A stretch of DNA of 33,413 nucleotides from Salinivenus lutea (GCA_002894685.1 NCRC01000035.1:1-33413); one strand, 5' to 3'. Shown: positions 9,284-16,783, counted from the first letter of the stretch. Translations and numbers: made by a program. Notes: generated from the letters alone by a model not told the origin.

Positions 9284-9336
9284 TAGAAAACCCCGTTGAG
9301 CGGACGTAATCGGCGTTTATCGGCGCTCGACGGGGA
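9284..9336 (-). terminator. Intrinsic terminator after the tRNA-Leu(CAA) remnant
   Basis: Read on the minus strand, CCCCGTCGAGCG pairs with CGCTCAACGGGG (plus strand 9324-9335 and 9292-9303) and is followed by TTTTCT. It lies directly after the 3' end of the tRNA-Leu(CAA) sequence and fits a terminator for that former transcript. Confidence 0.7.
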
Positions 9337-9342
9337 ATTTGA

Positions 9343-9397
9343 GGTGTCCGAGGAGGGACTCGAACCCTCATGCCCAGGAAAGGGCAACGGATTTTGA
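9343..9397 (-). pseudogene. 3' half of a tRNA-Leu (CAA), probable attachment-site footprint
   Basis: On the minus strand the sequence runs from an anticodon region (GGATTCAAAATCC, loop TTCAAAA, anticodon CAA) through a long variable arm (TGCCC-TTTCCT-GGGCA). A perfect T arm (GAGGG-TTCGAGT-CCCTC) and the acceptor 3' strand CTCGGAC with discriminator A follow. The matching 5' acceptor strand GTCCGAG and a normal D arm are absent from the bases upstream, so the gene cannot fold as a full tRNA. A tRNA cut at the anticodon stem and preserved to its 3' end is what integration by tyrosine recombinases leaves at the distal end of an element. An integrase relic lies 71 bases upstream on the same strand. 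An automatic scan might call it an intact tRNA. Confidence 0.75.
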
Positions 9398-9467
9398 ATC
9401 CGGCTTCTGAAGACCGAAAAACCCTCTCCCCTCATATTCGCATTGTTGAACACTCGAATCCATGTAG

Positions 9468-9719
9468 TCATGCGCTGCTCCCAAAGGTTTCTTCCATCTC
9501 GCGGTCCATGACGTCGGGACTGAGGTGGCTATACATCTCCGTGACTTGCGTACTGGATTGCCCGAGAATCTCTGAGATCACACGGAGCGGCACGCCTTGC
9601 ATCTAGAGCCACGAGCCGGTTGTGTGTCGGCACGAGTGAAAGGACAGTGACAGGCCCACTTTGCGGACACAGAAGAACACCGACCACGTGTCACGGGATG
9701 AAAGCTCGTGACCGTTCAC
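9468..9719 (-). pseudogene. Tyrosine integrase C-terminal relic with nonsense codon (right end)
   Basis: Minus-strand translation gives a recombinase C-terminus: VNGHELSSRDTWSVFF, then VGLSLSFHSCRHTTGSWL, a TAG stop (plus strand 9604-9606), then MQGVPLRVISEILGQSS, VTEMYSHLSPDVMD and MEETFGSSA, ending in TGA at 9468-9470. The catalytic HxxR (HSCR) and the nucleophile Tyr are still present, but the in-frame TAG lies between them. Further upstream the frame decays with more stops. It is closely related to the left relic at 4345-4629 (shared HTTG.WL, GVP.RVI..ILG.SS, VTE.YSHL, MEETFG) but points the other way. It ends next to the tRNA-Leu(CAA) remnant. Confidence 0.85.
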
Positions 9720-10184
9720 TTTGTCGGATCAACTCTAGTTCAGGCTCACACGCCACCTCTGGCCAAGCGAAGCATAGCTTCCCTACCACAACCAGCCGCT
9801 AGAAGGCTTGAGGGTGACGTCTCTGAGCCAGTTCAGATATCCCCCCCTCATGAGGGTGCCCTTTTAGTACGTCCGGTCTCTCATTCATGCTCAGCTTTTG
9901 CCCATCAGCCTTTTTCACCTTTCCCCAAACGAACGTGCTGTCAGACGTGCCTTCGATGGTGATCGTCGCTGATTTAGGCCTCGGCGATTCTAGAGGAGTA
10001 GTTCGATCGGGGCATTTCCGACGCGCACTGCCTCGCCCCACCGACAGAACTGAAGTCCCCACAACCTGAGCTTTTCTTTTCATCCCCAGCTTTCAGCACG
10101 CTTCGGTGGGGGGCGCCTCTCCAATCCCTGCCGTGCAGTTGGCGGAGACCGAAACAGGCATGCTCTCCGATGCAACACCTCCTT
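9720..10184. other. Degenerate region between integrase relic and AbiE genes
   Basis: No gene is firmly supported in this 465-base stretch. It probably holds decayed upstream parts of the integrase and other remnants. A palindrome CCCTCATGAGGG lies at 9845-9856. One weak minus-strand frame is listed separately. Confidence 0.35.
9799..10083 (-). CDS. Doubtful small hypothetical protein
   Basis: A 94-residue frame on the minus strand contains a stretch that looks protein-like in composition, about residues 37-82 (ATITIEGTSDSTFVWGKVKK, then DGQKLSMNERPDVLKG). The first 35 residues are arginine- and serine-rich and look non-coding. No family is recognised. It may be a fragment of an older gene in the decayed zone upstream of the integrase relic. 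Confidence 0.2.
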   Translation of the reverse strand: MKRKAQVVGTSVLSVGRGSARRKCPDRTTPLESPRPKSATITIEGTSDSTFVWGKVKKADGQKLSMNERPDVLKGHPHEGGISELAQRRHPQAF

Positions 10185-10238
10185 CTGTTCAACATAACTG
10201 ACTGTACAATTTTATTGAACAGGCAGCAAAATTGAACA
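10185..10238 (+). promoter_or_regulatory. Inverted and direct repeats in the abiE promoter, likely AbiEi operator
   Basis: CTGTTCAA at 10185-10192 is the exact reverse complement of TTGAACAG at 10215-10222. A third copy, TTGAACA, lies at 10232-10238 just before the start codon. The palindrome TGTACA sits between the arms. AbiEi antitoxins of characterised systems repress their own promoter by binding inverted repeats; placing that role here is an inference from position and symmetry. Confidence 0.6.
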
Positions 10239-10239
10239 A

Positions 10240-11286
10240 ATGGAGAGCACAGGATCCGAGGCGGTCGAGATGCTCCAGTCCATTCTCGGACGCGATACCT
10301 CCCTGAAGATCAAGGGCCCGGATGATCCTATTATCGTCTCGAACCAAGAGACGGAGGAAATGTGGTTCTTTACCCCCATTCAAGTCGGCCGCCTGGACCG
10401 CAATCACGTCGCGCATCGAGTAAATAAGATTGAGGGGCTGTCCCCCGAAAAGGGAGTGACGACCAAGGAGGAAGATTTTCTGCTGGTCTCAGACTACGTG
10501 ACCGCCGGGGCTGCAGAGTTCCTCCGACGAGAAGGAATCAGTTACCTGGACGCTTCCGGCAACTGCTTCATTCAGAGCGGTTCGCTTCTCCTTTTCGTCC
10601 AAGGACAAAAGCCCAAGCGCCGCAGCCGGCGGGAGTCCATCCGTGCCTTCAATTCAGCCGGACTCAAGCTTATCTTTCTATTCCTCGTTCGGGAGGACTT
10701 GATCAATCGAACCTACCGCGATCTTGCGGCGCTTGTCGACATCTCTCAGGGCACCGTCGCGTACGTGATGCAGGACCTGAAGGAGTTAGGATTCGTCGAG
10801 GAGCGCGGGAAGAGGCGCAGCCTCCGGAAGAAGGAAGACCTGATGGACCGGTGGGCCACTGGATACACGGAACGTCTTCGTTCAGATCTATCGAGGGGAC
10901 GATTTAAATTTCTCCCGCGTCGAAAAGCAACAGGGTGGCAGAACCATTTATCCAATCTCGGGGCGACGAAGTGGAGCGGCGAACCGGGCGCTGATTTGCT
11001 TACAGGCAACTTTCGACCGGAATTGCTTACGCTCTACACTCGTGAGGATACGTCAACGGTCTGTCGCGAACTCGAGGCCGCGCCCGACCCCGAGGGCTCC
11101 ATAGAGATCCTGGACATGTTCTGGGATCCGGAGGAGTTGAAAACGCAGAGGGACACGTCGGAAAGCACGCGGGACCACGTGCCTCTCCTCCTCATCTACG
11201 CGGACCTTGTTGTCTCTGCGGATCCTCGCGCCCGGCGGGCCGCCAAAACGATTTGGAATCAGTATTTGCTTGCAGACGAGACGTAG
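10240..11286 (+). CDS. abiEi: AbiEi-family antitoxin of a type IV toxin-antitoxin system
   Basis: This 348-residue protein matches the long AbiEi form. A segment around residues 87-125 (GAAEFLRREGISYLDASGNC, then FIQSGSLLLFVQG) is typical of these antitoxins, which carry an ..LDxAGN..-like motif. It is followed by a winged helix-turn-helix at about 138-185 (TYRDLAALVDISQGTVAYVM). The C-terminal part is the antitoxin domain. Known AbiEi proteins neutralise the partner nucleotidyltransferase without forming a stable complex and repress the operon. The partner gene follows 44 bases downstream. The ATG at 10240 lies immediately after a repeat that probably serves as operator. Base use is intermediate between the AT-rich restriction gene and the GC-rich core, consistent with an acquired defence module. 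It could act in abortive infection or element maintenance. Confidence 0.82.
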   Translation: MESTGSEAVEMLQSILGRDTSLKIKGPDDPIIVSNQETEEMWFFTPIQVGRLDRNHVAHRVNKIEGLSPEKGVTTKEEDFLLVSDYVTAGAAEFLRREGISYLDASGNCFIQSGSLLLFVQGQKPKRRSRRESIRAFNSAGLKLIFLFLVREDLINRTYRDLAALVDISQGTVAYVMQDLKELGFVEERGKRRSLRKKEDLMDRWATGYTERLRSDLSRGRFKFLPRRKATGWQNHLSNLGATKWSGEPGADLLTGNFRPELLTLYTREDTSTVCRELEAAPDPEGSIEILDMFWDPEELKTQRDTSESTRDHVPLLLIYADLVVSADPRARRAAKTIWNQYLLADET

Positions 11287-11330
11287 GCGGTCAGGCTTCC
11301 CCCAAAAGCCCAACAGAAGAGCCCCTACTG

Positions 11331-12185
11331 ATGGCGATCGAAATCGACACCGATACCGCCGAAATTCAACGAATCGTCCCCGTCCTCACGCGTCTTCAGG
11401 AGGCCTGTAATGCCCTCAGTGTGGACTTTTTCGTTATCGGGGCACTCGCCCGCGACCTCCACCTTCAACACCTCAACGACATTGACGTCCCCCGACGGAC
11501 ACGGGACGTCGACGTGGCGGTCGCCGTGGACGGCTGGGCGTCGTACACGGCGCTGCACGATCGACTCGTCGCGGAGTATGATTTCACCGGCGAAGACCCA
11601 AAACAGAGGATTCGTTCTCCCGATGGGGTAGCGCTCGATCTCGTTCCGTTCGGCGGAATTGAGGACCGAACTGGCCAGATTCACTTTCCTCCCGACGACC
11701 GGCCGGAGATGACCGTCCTGGGACTTGCAGAAGCGCGCCGTACCGCCGTCTTATTTGCGTTCGGTGATCTATCCGTAGCGGTCGTCTCTCTTCCCGCTCT
11801 CGGGCTACTGAAACTGGTCGCCTGGGATGAACGGCCCCACGAACGGGCACACGACGCCCAGGACCTCTGCTTCATTCTCCGCGAGTACTTCTACGTGGGG
11901 ATCGATACCATCGTGCAGAAGCACGCCGACCTCTTTGACGAAGCGGATTTCAGTTTGCCCCTGACTTCAGCCCGTGCCTACGGACGGGAAATCGCTTTCC
12001 TCCTTCAGGAGAGCGGCGCACTTCGGAATCATGTCATCCAAATCCTGGAGCGAGAGACCGCCGACGTTCACCAGAGTAGCTTGGCGGACGCGATGAAAGC
12101 AGCGGGGTGCTACCCGGGGTACGACAAGCGGTTCGATAGCATCACCGTTCTTCTCACAGGCATAACAGAAGGGCTGAAAGGCTAA
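11331..12185 (+). CDS. abiEii: AbiEii/AbiGii-family nucleotidyltransferase toxin
   Basis: This 284-residue protein shows the minimal nucleotidyltransferase fold: a helix and turn FFVIGALARDLHL, followed by RRTRDVDVAVAV with the paired metal-binding Asp residues, and a later acidic strand in GVALDLVPFG. AbiEii-type toxins act in the cytoplasm as nucleotidyltransferases that block growth, in some cases by modifying tRNA 3' ends. The gene follows the AbiEi gene in the same direction, the usual antitoxin-toxin order. An in-frame ATG at 11253 would add 26 residues and overlap the upstream gene, but those residues look non-coding. The ATG at 11331, just before the conserved start, is preferred. No damage is visible, so the toxin may be active. 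The family is clear; the target is unknown. Confidence 0.83.
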   Translation: MAIEIDTDTAEIQRIVPVLTRLQEACNALSVDFFVIGALARDLHLQHLNDIDVPRRTRDVDVAVAVDGWASYTALHDRLVAEYDFTGEDPKQRIRSPDGVALDLVPFGGIEDRTGQIHFPPDDRPEMTVLGLAEARRTAVLFAFGDLSVAVVSLPALGLLKLVAWDERPHERAHDAQDLCFILREYFYVGIDTIVQKHADLFDEADFSLPLTSARAYGREIAFLLQESGALRNHVIQILERETADVHQSSLADAMKAAGCYPGYDKRFDSITVLLTGITEGLKG

Positions 12186-12444
12186 GGACTGTGTCCCTCA
12201 GGCTGTCGTCTTCTTGCCTACGATCCCATTGAGGGATCAAACCTTACATTTCTTAGCCCAACTTTTCCCTTCCTCCCTCCTCTGAACTGGACAGTCGCGC
12301 GATGCCCACTTGAGGAATCGTCGTTTGTGGAGGCACCATGGGGACGGCATCCCAGCGCTTATGCGAATGTCGGGGTCTTCGGGGGCGCATTATTCAGACG
12401 ATGTACGAACCGAACCGCCGCCCCGGCGCCGCGCCCCCACTCAC

Positions 12445-12807
12445 TCAAAACGTCATTGTCGTGTCGTGGGCGTTGGCCTGGCGGGCCAGGTCTCCCGCCC
12501 CGCCGAACGTAGCCCAGTCGGCCAGGTCCGCCTCCGTAATCCCTCGGGCCTCCGCGCACGGCTTGCACACGAGGAATTCGGCCAGGGCCTCCTCGGCCAG
12601 GAGGTCGTCGAGAACGGCCTGCACGGTCGGCAGTCCGGGGGCCTTCAGCTCTGACAGGTCCGCATGTCGCGCGGAGCCGAGATACGTGGCCTCCTGCATC
12701 GCAAAGAAGGCCGAGCGCTCGCCCCGGCTCATCGCCCCTTTCGCCGCGACGAACGGCAACACGGCGTTTGTGCTATTGTCGGGGCCGATGGTCGTGAGAA
12801 AATGCAT
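12445..12807 (-). CDS. DsrE-family protein
   Basis: This 120-residue protein belongs to the DsrE/DsrF-like family, small cytoplasmic proteins some of which carry sulfur on cysteines. Recognised landmarks are the N-terminal strand MHFLTTIGPDNSTNAVLPFV, the segment LKAPGLPTVQAVLDDLL, and the CxxC motif in VCKPCAEARGI, followed by ITEADLADWATFGGAGDLAR. It lies downstream of the frameshifted cyclotransferase gene and bioY on the same strand, 76 bases away, and may be co-transcribed. Its partner and exact role cannot be told from sequence. The length fits the family. Confidence 0.82.
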   Translation of the reverse strand: MHFLTTIGPDNSTNAVLPFVAAKGAMSRGERSAFFAMQEATYLGSARHADLSELKAPGLPTVQAVLDDLLAEEALAEFLVCKPCAEARGITEADLADWATFGGAGDLARQANAHDTTMTF

Positions 12808-12883
12808 GGGTCGCTGGAATCAATGGAATAGACGTGTCCCCCAAAGATCTGTATTGGCGCCCCCAGTGGCAACCGGGGCCCGC

Positions 12884-13293
12884 CTACGCGTCTGCCTCCG
12901 CCACGTACGCCCGCCAGTCCCCCTGGGGCACCCGCGGTCGGTTCGCCGTCGGCCCCGTGTACCAGTAGACCCAGGCGGTCGTCTCGGCCGGGGCCCGAAG
13001 CGGGGTGCGCCGTCGCACAAAGAGCGACCGGGACTCCGCCCCCGGCACATAGCCCTCGTACCGGTCGAGGACGGACCACACGTCGTCGGAGCGAAGACAA
13101 AACAACTCGGCCTGCACCGTTCCCTCGCCCGGCACCGCCCCCGGGAACGAGTCCAGCGCGTACAACACCCCGTCAAACCGGCACGGCGCAACGAAGGAGA
13201 ATGCATCGCCCCCCCGAGTCTCTCCTGCCGCCCCATGCCTCGCAGGAGCGTCCCGTACGTCGCCAGCAAGGGCCCGTCCTGCGCCTCGTCCAT
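12884..13293 (-). pseudogene. Gamma-glutamylcyclotransferase gene with a one-base frameshift
   Basis: Two frames together give one AIG2/GGCT-like protein. The first frame starts at 13293 with MDEAQDGPLLATYGTLLRGM, holding the substrate-loop motif YGTLLRG. The second continues with APCRFDGVLYALDSFPGAVP, then EGTVQAELFCL and VLDRYEGYVPGAES, ending at 12884. The frames meet at a run of seven G on the minus strand (seven C on the plus strand, 13208-13214). One extra G would restore a continuous 136-residue protein reading RLGGGDAFSFVAPCRF. The whole is otherwise intact, so this is a recent loss, a slippage-prone tract, or a sequencing error. The intact enzyme would release 5-oxoproline from gamma-glutamyl compounds. 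It starts 5 bases after the bioY stop, so the two are likely one transcript. Confidence 0.82.
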
Positions 13294-13298
13294 CGCCG

Positions 13299-13898
13299 CT
13301 ACTCCGTGTCGCGGGCCAGGACGCGCGTGCCCTTGTAGAGGAGGCCGACGCCGATCACTTTCAGCAGGTCGATCCCCACAAACCGGAGGAAGCCCTTGTC
13401 AATCGACTCCATCCAGGTGGCGTGGTCGGCAACGAAGTGGAGCCACACGACGCCGGAGGCGAAGACAATGGCCGCCCCCGTAAGCGAGGCGAGGGTGCTC
13501 CCCGAAAAGCTGTTCCACTGCTCCGAGAGCGCCCCGATTGTCGCGGCCGCCACCGGATACGAAAGCAAGTAGCCCGCCGACGCGACGCCAAAGAGGTACC
13601 CGGCCCCGTATCCGTCTCCCGCAAAAACGGGCAGGAAGAGCCCCAGCGTCAGGTACAGCAGCTGGGCCAACAGGCCATTGCGCCAGCCGAGATAAAGCCC
13701 GCTCGCATACACCGCGGCGGTCTGGAGTGTGATGGGCACCTCCCAGAGATAGAGGCGGAACTGAGTCTTCGCCGCCAGCACCGTGAGAAACGCAAACCCG
13801 ACGACGCCGGCCACCTGCGTCAGCACGGAAGCGTCTCCCGCACGGAGTCGATCAACGAGCGCCGAGTACGAAGAACGAAGCGAAAGGGCGTCGGTCAT
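13299..13898 (-). CDS. bioY: BioY biotin transporter (ECF S component)
   Basis: This 199-residue hydrophobic protein has about six membrane segments and reads as BioY, the substrate-binding membrane protein for biotin uptake. Typical family segments are LYLWEVPITLQTAAVYASGL and the glycine-rich stretch FAGDGYGAGYLFGVASAGYL. The C-terminal segment GIDLLKVIGVGLLYKG is also characteristic. BioY works alone or with an energising ATPase and BioN; none is nearby. The start ATG at 13898 lies before a cytoplasmic, then hydrophobic, N-terminus. It is first in a short minus-strand run with the frameshifted cyclotransferase and dsrE. No BirA-type operator was recognised upstream. Confidence 0.92.
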   Translation of the reverse strand: MTDALSLRSSYSALVDRLRAGDASVLTQVAGVVGFAFLTVLAAKTQFRLYLWEVPITLQTAAVYASGLYLGWRNGLLAQLLYLTLGLFLPVFAGDGYGAGYLFGVASAGYLLSYPVAAATIGALSEQWNSFSGSTLASLTGAAIVFASGVVWLHFVADHATWMESIDKGFLRFVGIDLLKVIGVGLLYKGTRVLARDTE

Positions 13899-14062
13899 GG
13901 GATGCGACTAGGGATGGGGACAGTTGCGCAAACGTCAAGTAGACATGAATAGGGTAGCCAGAGCAGCGTACAATACCAAGGCGGGCCCAGAACGTTTTGC
14001 AGAATCCTCTGCTTTCGTGCGGCCCGAGATTCCTCGGTGCAGGGGCTGAATTCTTCAATAAC

Positions 14063-14078
14063 AACGGGACCTCCCGTT
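14063..14078. promoter_or_regulatory. Perfect inverted repeat upstream of hisE
   Basis: AACGGGA-CC-TCCCGTT is a perfect 7-bp inverted repeat with a 2-base centre, 64 bases before the hisE start. TTTG at 14077-14080 followed about 19 bases later by TATCCTTTAG (from 14100) loosely resembles a Bacteroidota-type promoter, so the repeat could be an operator over it. The regulator is unknown. Confidence 0.4.
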
Positions 14079-14142
14079 TGCGCCCCCCGTGTTATTCGCT
14101 ATCCTTTAGACTGTTGATTTTTCGCGACAAAGGCCCCGCCTC

Positions 14143-14406
14143 ATGAAGCGTTTCGAGGAGCTGTTCGCCGAGTTGGAGGAAAAAGTAGACCGGCAAGACC
14201 CCACGTCGGGCACCGTAGCGGCCGTCAACGAGGGGCGTCACGCCATCGGGAAGAAGGTACTGGAGGAAGCCGGCGAGGTGTGGATGGCCGCCGAGCACGA
14301 AGGCCGCGACCGCACCGCCGAGGAAATCTCCCAGCTCCTGTACCACCTGCAGGTCTTGATGATTGCCTGCGACCTGGACCTTGACGACGTGTACGAGCAT
14401 CTTTGA
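14143..14406 (+). CDS. hisE: Phosphoribosyl-ATP pyrophosphatase HisE
   Basis: This 87-residue protein is a stand-alone HisE, which removes pyrophosphate from phosphoribosyl-ATP in the second step of histidine synthesis. The all-helical MazG-like fold is shown by [18 protein letters not shown], carrying the metal-binding glutamates, and by [16 protein letters not shown]. The length is normal for free HisE. It lies 133 bases upstream of hisG in the same direction, so first- and second-step enzymes are paired here. HisI is not seen in the window. Confidence 0.93.
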   Translation: MKRFEELFAELEEKVDRQDPTSGTVAAVNEGRHAIGKKVLEEAGEVWMAAEHEGRDRTAEEISQLLYHLQVLMIACDLDLDDVYEHL

Positions 14407-14539
14407 GGCCCCCTGGGCGCGTGAGCATAGAGGAGAATGCGTCCTCGGCACTGCGTCGCGACGCCGAATCCCCCGCTCGCATCGTTTGCATGTCGGGCGG
14501 ACGCGACACCGCCCCCCCATCCACCAGCCATTCCGTTAC

Positions 14540-15391
14540 ATGATACAGATTGCACTCCCCAACAAAGGTGCCCTCTCGGACGGCGCCGCCGAACTGGCCT
14601 CCGAAGCCGGCTATCAGTGCCGACGCCGGGGCCGCGAACTCACGGTCCGCGACCCGGACCACGATGTTGAGTTCGTCTTTCTGCGTCCCCGCGACATTGC
14701 CACCTACGTAAGCAAGGGCATCATCGACCTCGGCGTCACGGGCCTCGACCTTACGTACGACAGCGGGGCCGACGTGGAGCACGTCATGGACCTCGGGTTT
14801 GGCAGCGCTCGCTTCTGTTACGCCATCCCAAAGTCCAGCGACGCGACGCCGTCTGACTTTACGGCCGACACCCGCATCGCCACCTCCTACGGCAACCTGG
14901 TCCGCCAGGACCTGGCCCAGCGGGGCGTGGATGCACAGGTCGTAAGCCTCGACGGGGCGGTGGAGGTCTCCATCCAGCTCGGTGTGGCCGACGTGATTGC
15001 GGACGTGGTGCAGACCGGCCGCACCATCGACGAGGCCGGCCTTAAAACCACGGGGGATCCCATCCTGCGCTCCGAGGCGGTGCTTGTCGCCCAGAACGGC
15101 GACACCATGAACCAGGCGGCCGCCGAGCACTTTGCCGAGCGCGTCCATGGCATCATCGTGGCCCGCGAGTATCGGGTGGTCGAGTACGACCTGCCCGAGG
15201 ATCGCCTGCCGGAGGCCCGCGAGATTACGCCCGGCATCGAGTCGCCGACCGTCTCGCCCCTCAGCAAGGACGGCTGGGTGGCCGTGAAGGCAATGGCTCG
15301 GAAGGACGACCTCAACGCCATCATGGACGAGCTGACGGAGATCGGGGCCCGCGGCATTATCGTGACAAGCATTGAGACCTGCCGCATATAG
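14540..15391 (+). CDS. hisG: ATP phosphoribosyltransferase HisG (long form)
   Basis: HisG joins ATP to PRPP in the first, regulated step of histidine synthesis. With the ATG at 14540 the protein has 283 residues and begins MIQIALPNKGALSDGAAELA, the classic N-terminus. Further family motifs are FLRPRDIATYVSKGIIDLGV, RIATSYGNLVRQDLA, and the PRPP-side segment ADVIADVVQTGRTI. The C-terminal 70 residues (GWVAVKAMARKDDLNAIMDE and following) are the ACT-like histidine-binding domain, so this is the long hexameric type that does not need HisZ. An upstream in-frame extension is possible but has no conserved sequence. It converges with tolC with a 12-base gap. Confidence 0.95.
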   Translation: MIQIALPNKGALSDGAAELASEAGYQCRRRGRELTVRDPDHDVEFVFLRPRDIATYVSKGIIDLGVTGLDLTYDSGADVEHVMDLGFGSARFCYAIPKSSDATPSDFTADTRIATSYGNLVRQDLAQRGVDAQVVSLDGAVEVSIQLGVADVIADVVQTGRTIDEAGLKTTGDPILRSEAVLVAQNGDTMNQAAAEHFAERVHGIIVAREYRVVEYDLPEDRLPEAREITPGIESPTVSPLSKDGWVAVKAMARKDDLNAIMDELTEIGARGIIVTSIETCRI

Positions 15392-15403
15392 CCCCCGAGC
15401 GGG

Positions 15404-16783
15404 CTACGGCGCCGGGGCCCCGCCCCGCACCCGATCCAGGAGCTGCCCGCTGAGGCGCAAGAGCTCCACCTCGGCCCGCTTCGCCTCGAACTGGGCGGTG
15501 AGGAGGTCGCTCTCGGCCCGGACGCGCTGCTCCTGGACCTCGCGCAGCTCCACGCTTGTGATCGTCCCCACCTCGAACTGTTTCAGGGCCACGTCCACGT
15601 TCTCCGTCGCCGCCGCCAGGTTGTCCCGCTGCAGATCGACCAGCCGGAGGCGGTTGCGGTAGTCTTCGTAGGCGCTTGCCACCTCCGTCGTCAGGCGGGC
15701 GCGGACGTCGTCGACCACCGTCTCGGCGTTCGCCGCCCGCAGCTCGGCGTTCTGGCGCCGGCGGCGCCGGTCGAAGCCATCGAAAAGGTCAAAGGTCAGC
15801 GATACGCCGTACGTAAAGTCGTAGCTGGTCTGCCGCTGCAGAAAGCCGCTCTCCGAATCGAGCTGAGAGTAGCCGTAGCCGGCCGTCAGATCGATGCTCG
15901 GGAACCGGTCGGCCCGCACCTCCCGCTGCTCCGCCTCCGCCGCCCGTCGGGCCTGCCGGGCCTGCTGGAGGGCCGGACTGTTTTGGGCGGCGATTTCACG
16001 CAGAGCCTCCGGGCGCAGGGTCGTGTCCACCTCAATGGAGGCAGTGACCGTGTAGTCGGTCGACGATTCGGCCCGCCCCAGCAACCGGTTGAGCTGCGCC
16101 TTTGCGTTGGTCAGCTCCGTGGCCTGCCGCAGGACGTCGGCCGAGTCGGCGTTCAGGTCGACCCGCGCCTGCCGCACCGCCAGGTCCGAGGCGCTCCCCA
16201 CCTCGCGCCGCGTCTGGGTGATGCGGAGCCGCTCGCGCGAAAGGGCCACGGCCTCCCGAAAGACCCGGAGCTGCCGCTGCTGTCGCGCGACGTCGTAGTA
16301 CCCCTCAATGACATCGGCCACGACCACTTCTATTTGCTCCCGCGTGGCGGCGCGCTGCTGGTCGGCCTGCGCCGCCAGCCGGTCGTACGTCGCGAACTGT
16401 CCCAGCCCATCGAACACCGTCCACCGCAGCGACGCGTCGGCGCTCGTGTTTGTCGACTCGGCTCCATCGATCGACTCCTCCGGCCGGTCGACGAACTGCT
16501 GCGTGGTGTTGCTCACGGTGGTGTTGTAGCCCCCGTTCAGGGACAGCGTGGGCAGGAAGCCGGCGTTGCCCACCGTGGCGTTGTTTTCGGCGAGGGCCGC
16601 CTCCCGCCGCGCAATCTCCGCCTGGACGTTCTCGTCCAGCGCCCGCTGCACGGCGGCGTCGAGCCGGAGCGTATCGGGCGGCGCAGCCTGGGCGTGGGCC
16701 GAGGGCGCGAGCAGGCCCCCAGCCCCCACTGACAGGAGGAGCAAACAGGCGAAGGGATGCAACGGACGCAGAAGGGAAGGCAC
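15404..16783 (-). CDS. TolC-family outer-membrane efflux protein
   Basis: This 459-residue protein is an outer membrane efflux channel of the TolC/OprM type. A signal peptide covers about residues 1-32, with a leucine-rich core and an end in AHAQA. The mature part begins with DTLRLDAAVQRALDENVQAE, the usual first helix. It shows the two-fold repeat of long amphipathic helices (RREAALAENNATVGNAGFLP and LRAANAETVVDDVRARLTTE), with beta strands such as SLNGGYNTTVSN and DLTAGYGYSQLD. It is the last gene of the efflux operon, 51 bases after the RND pump, and supplies the exit duct. The length is usual. The exported substrate is unknown. Confidence 0.92.
   Translation of the reverse strand: MPSLLRPLHPFACLLLLSVGAGGLLAPSAHAQAAPPDTLRLDAAVQRALDENVQAEIARREAALAENNATVGNAGFLPTLSLNGGYNTTVSNTTQQFVDRPEESIDGAESTNTSADASLRWTVFDGLGQFATYDRLAAQADQQRAATREQIEVVVADVIEGYYDVARQQRQLRVFREAVALSRERLRITQTRREVGSASDLAVRQARVDLNADSADVLRQATELTNAKAQLNRLLGRAESSTDYTVTASIEVDTTLRPEALREIAAQNSPALQQARQARRAAEAEQREVRADRFPSIDLTAGYGYSQLDSESGFLQRQTSYDFTYGVSLTFDLFDGFDRRRRRQNAELRAANAETVVDDVRARLTTEVASAYEDYRNRLRLVDLQRDNLAAATENVDVALKQFEVGTITSVELREVQEQRVRAESDLLTAQFEAKRAEVELLRLSGQLLDRVRGGAPAP

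Noticed and set aside
4147-9397. Two tRNA-Leu sequences considered as direct attachment repeats of one simple island
   Set aside because: They are on opposite strands and of different isoacceptors, sharing only short T-arm sequence, so they cannot be the att pair of a single insertion.
12222-12238. GATCCC/GGGATC hairpin after the AbiEii gene as terminator
   Set aside because: The stem is short and no T tract follows, so an intrinsic terminator is not supported.
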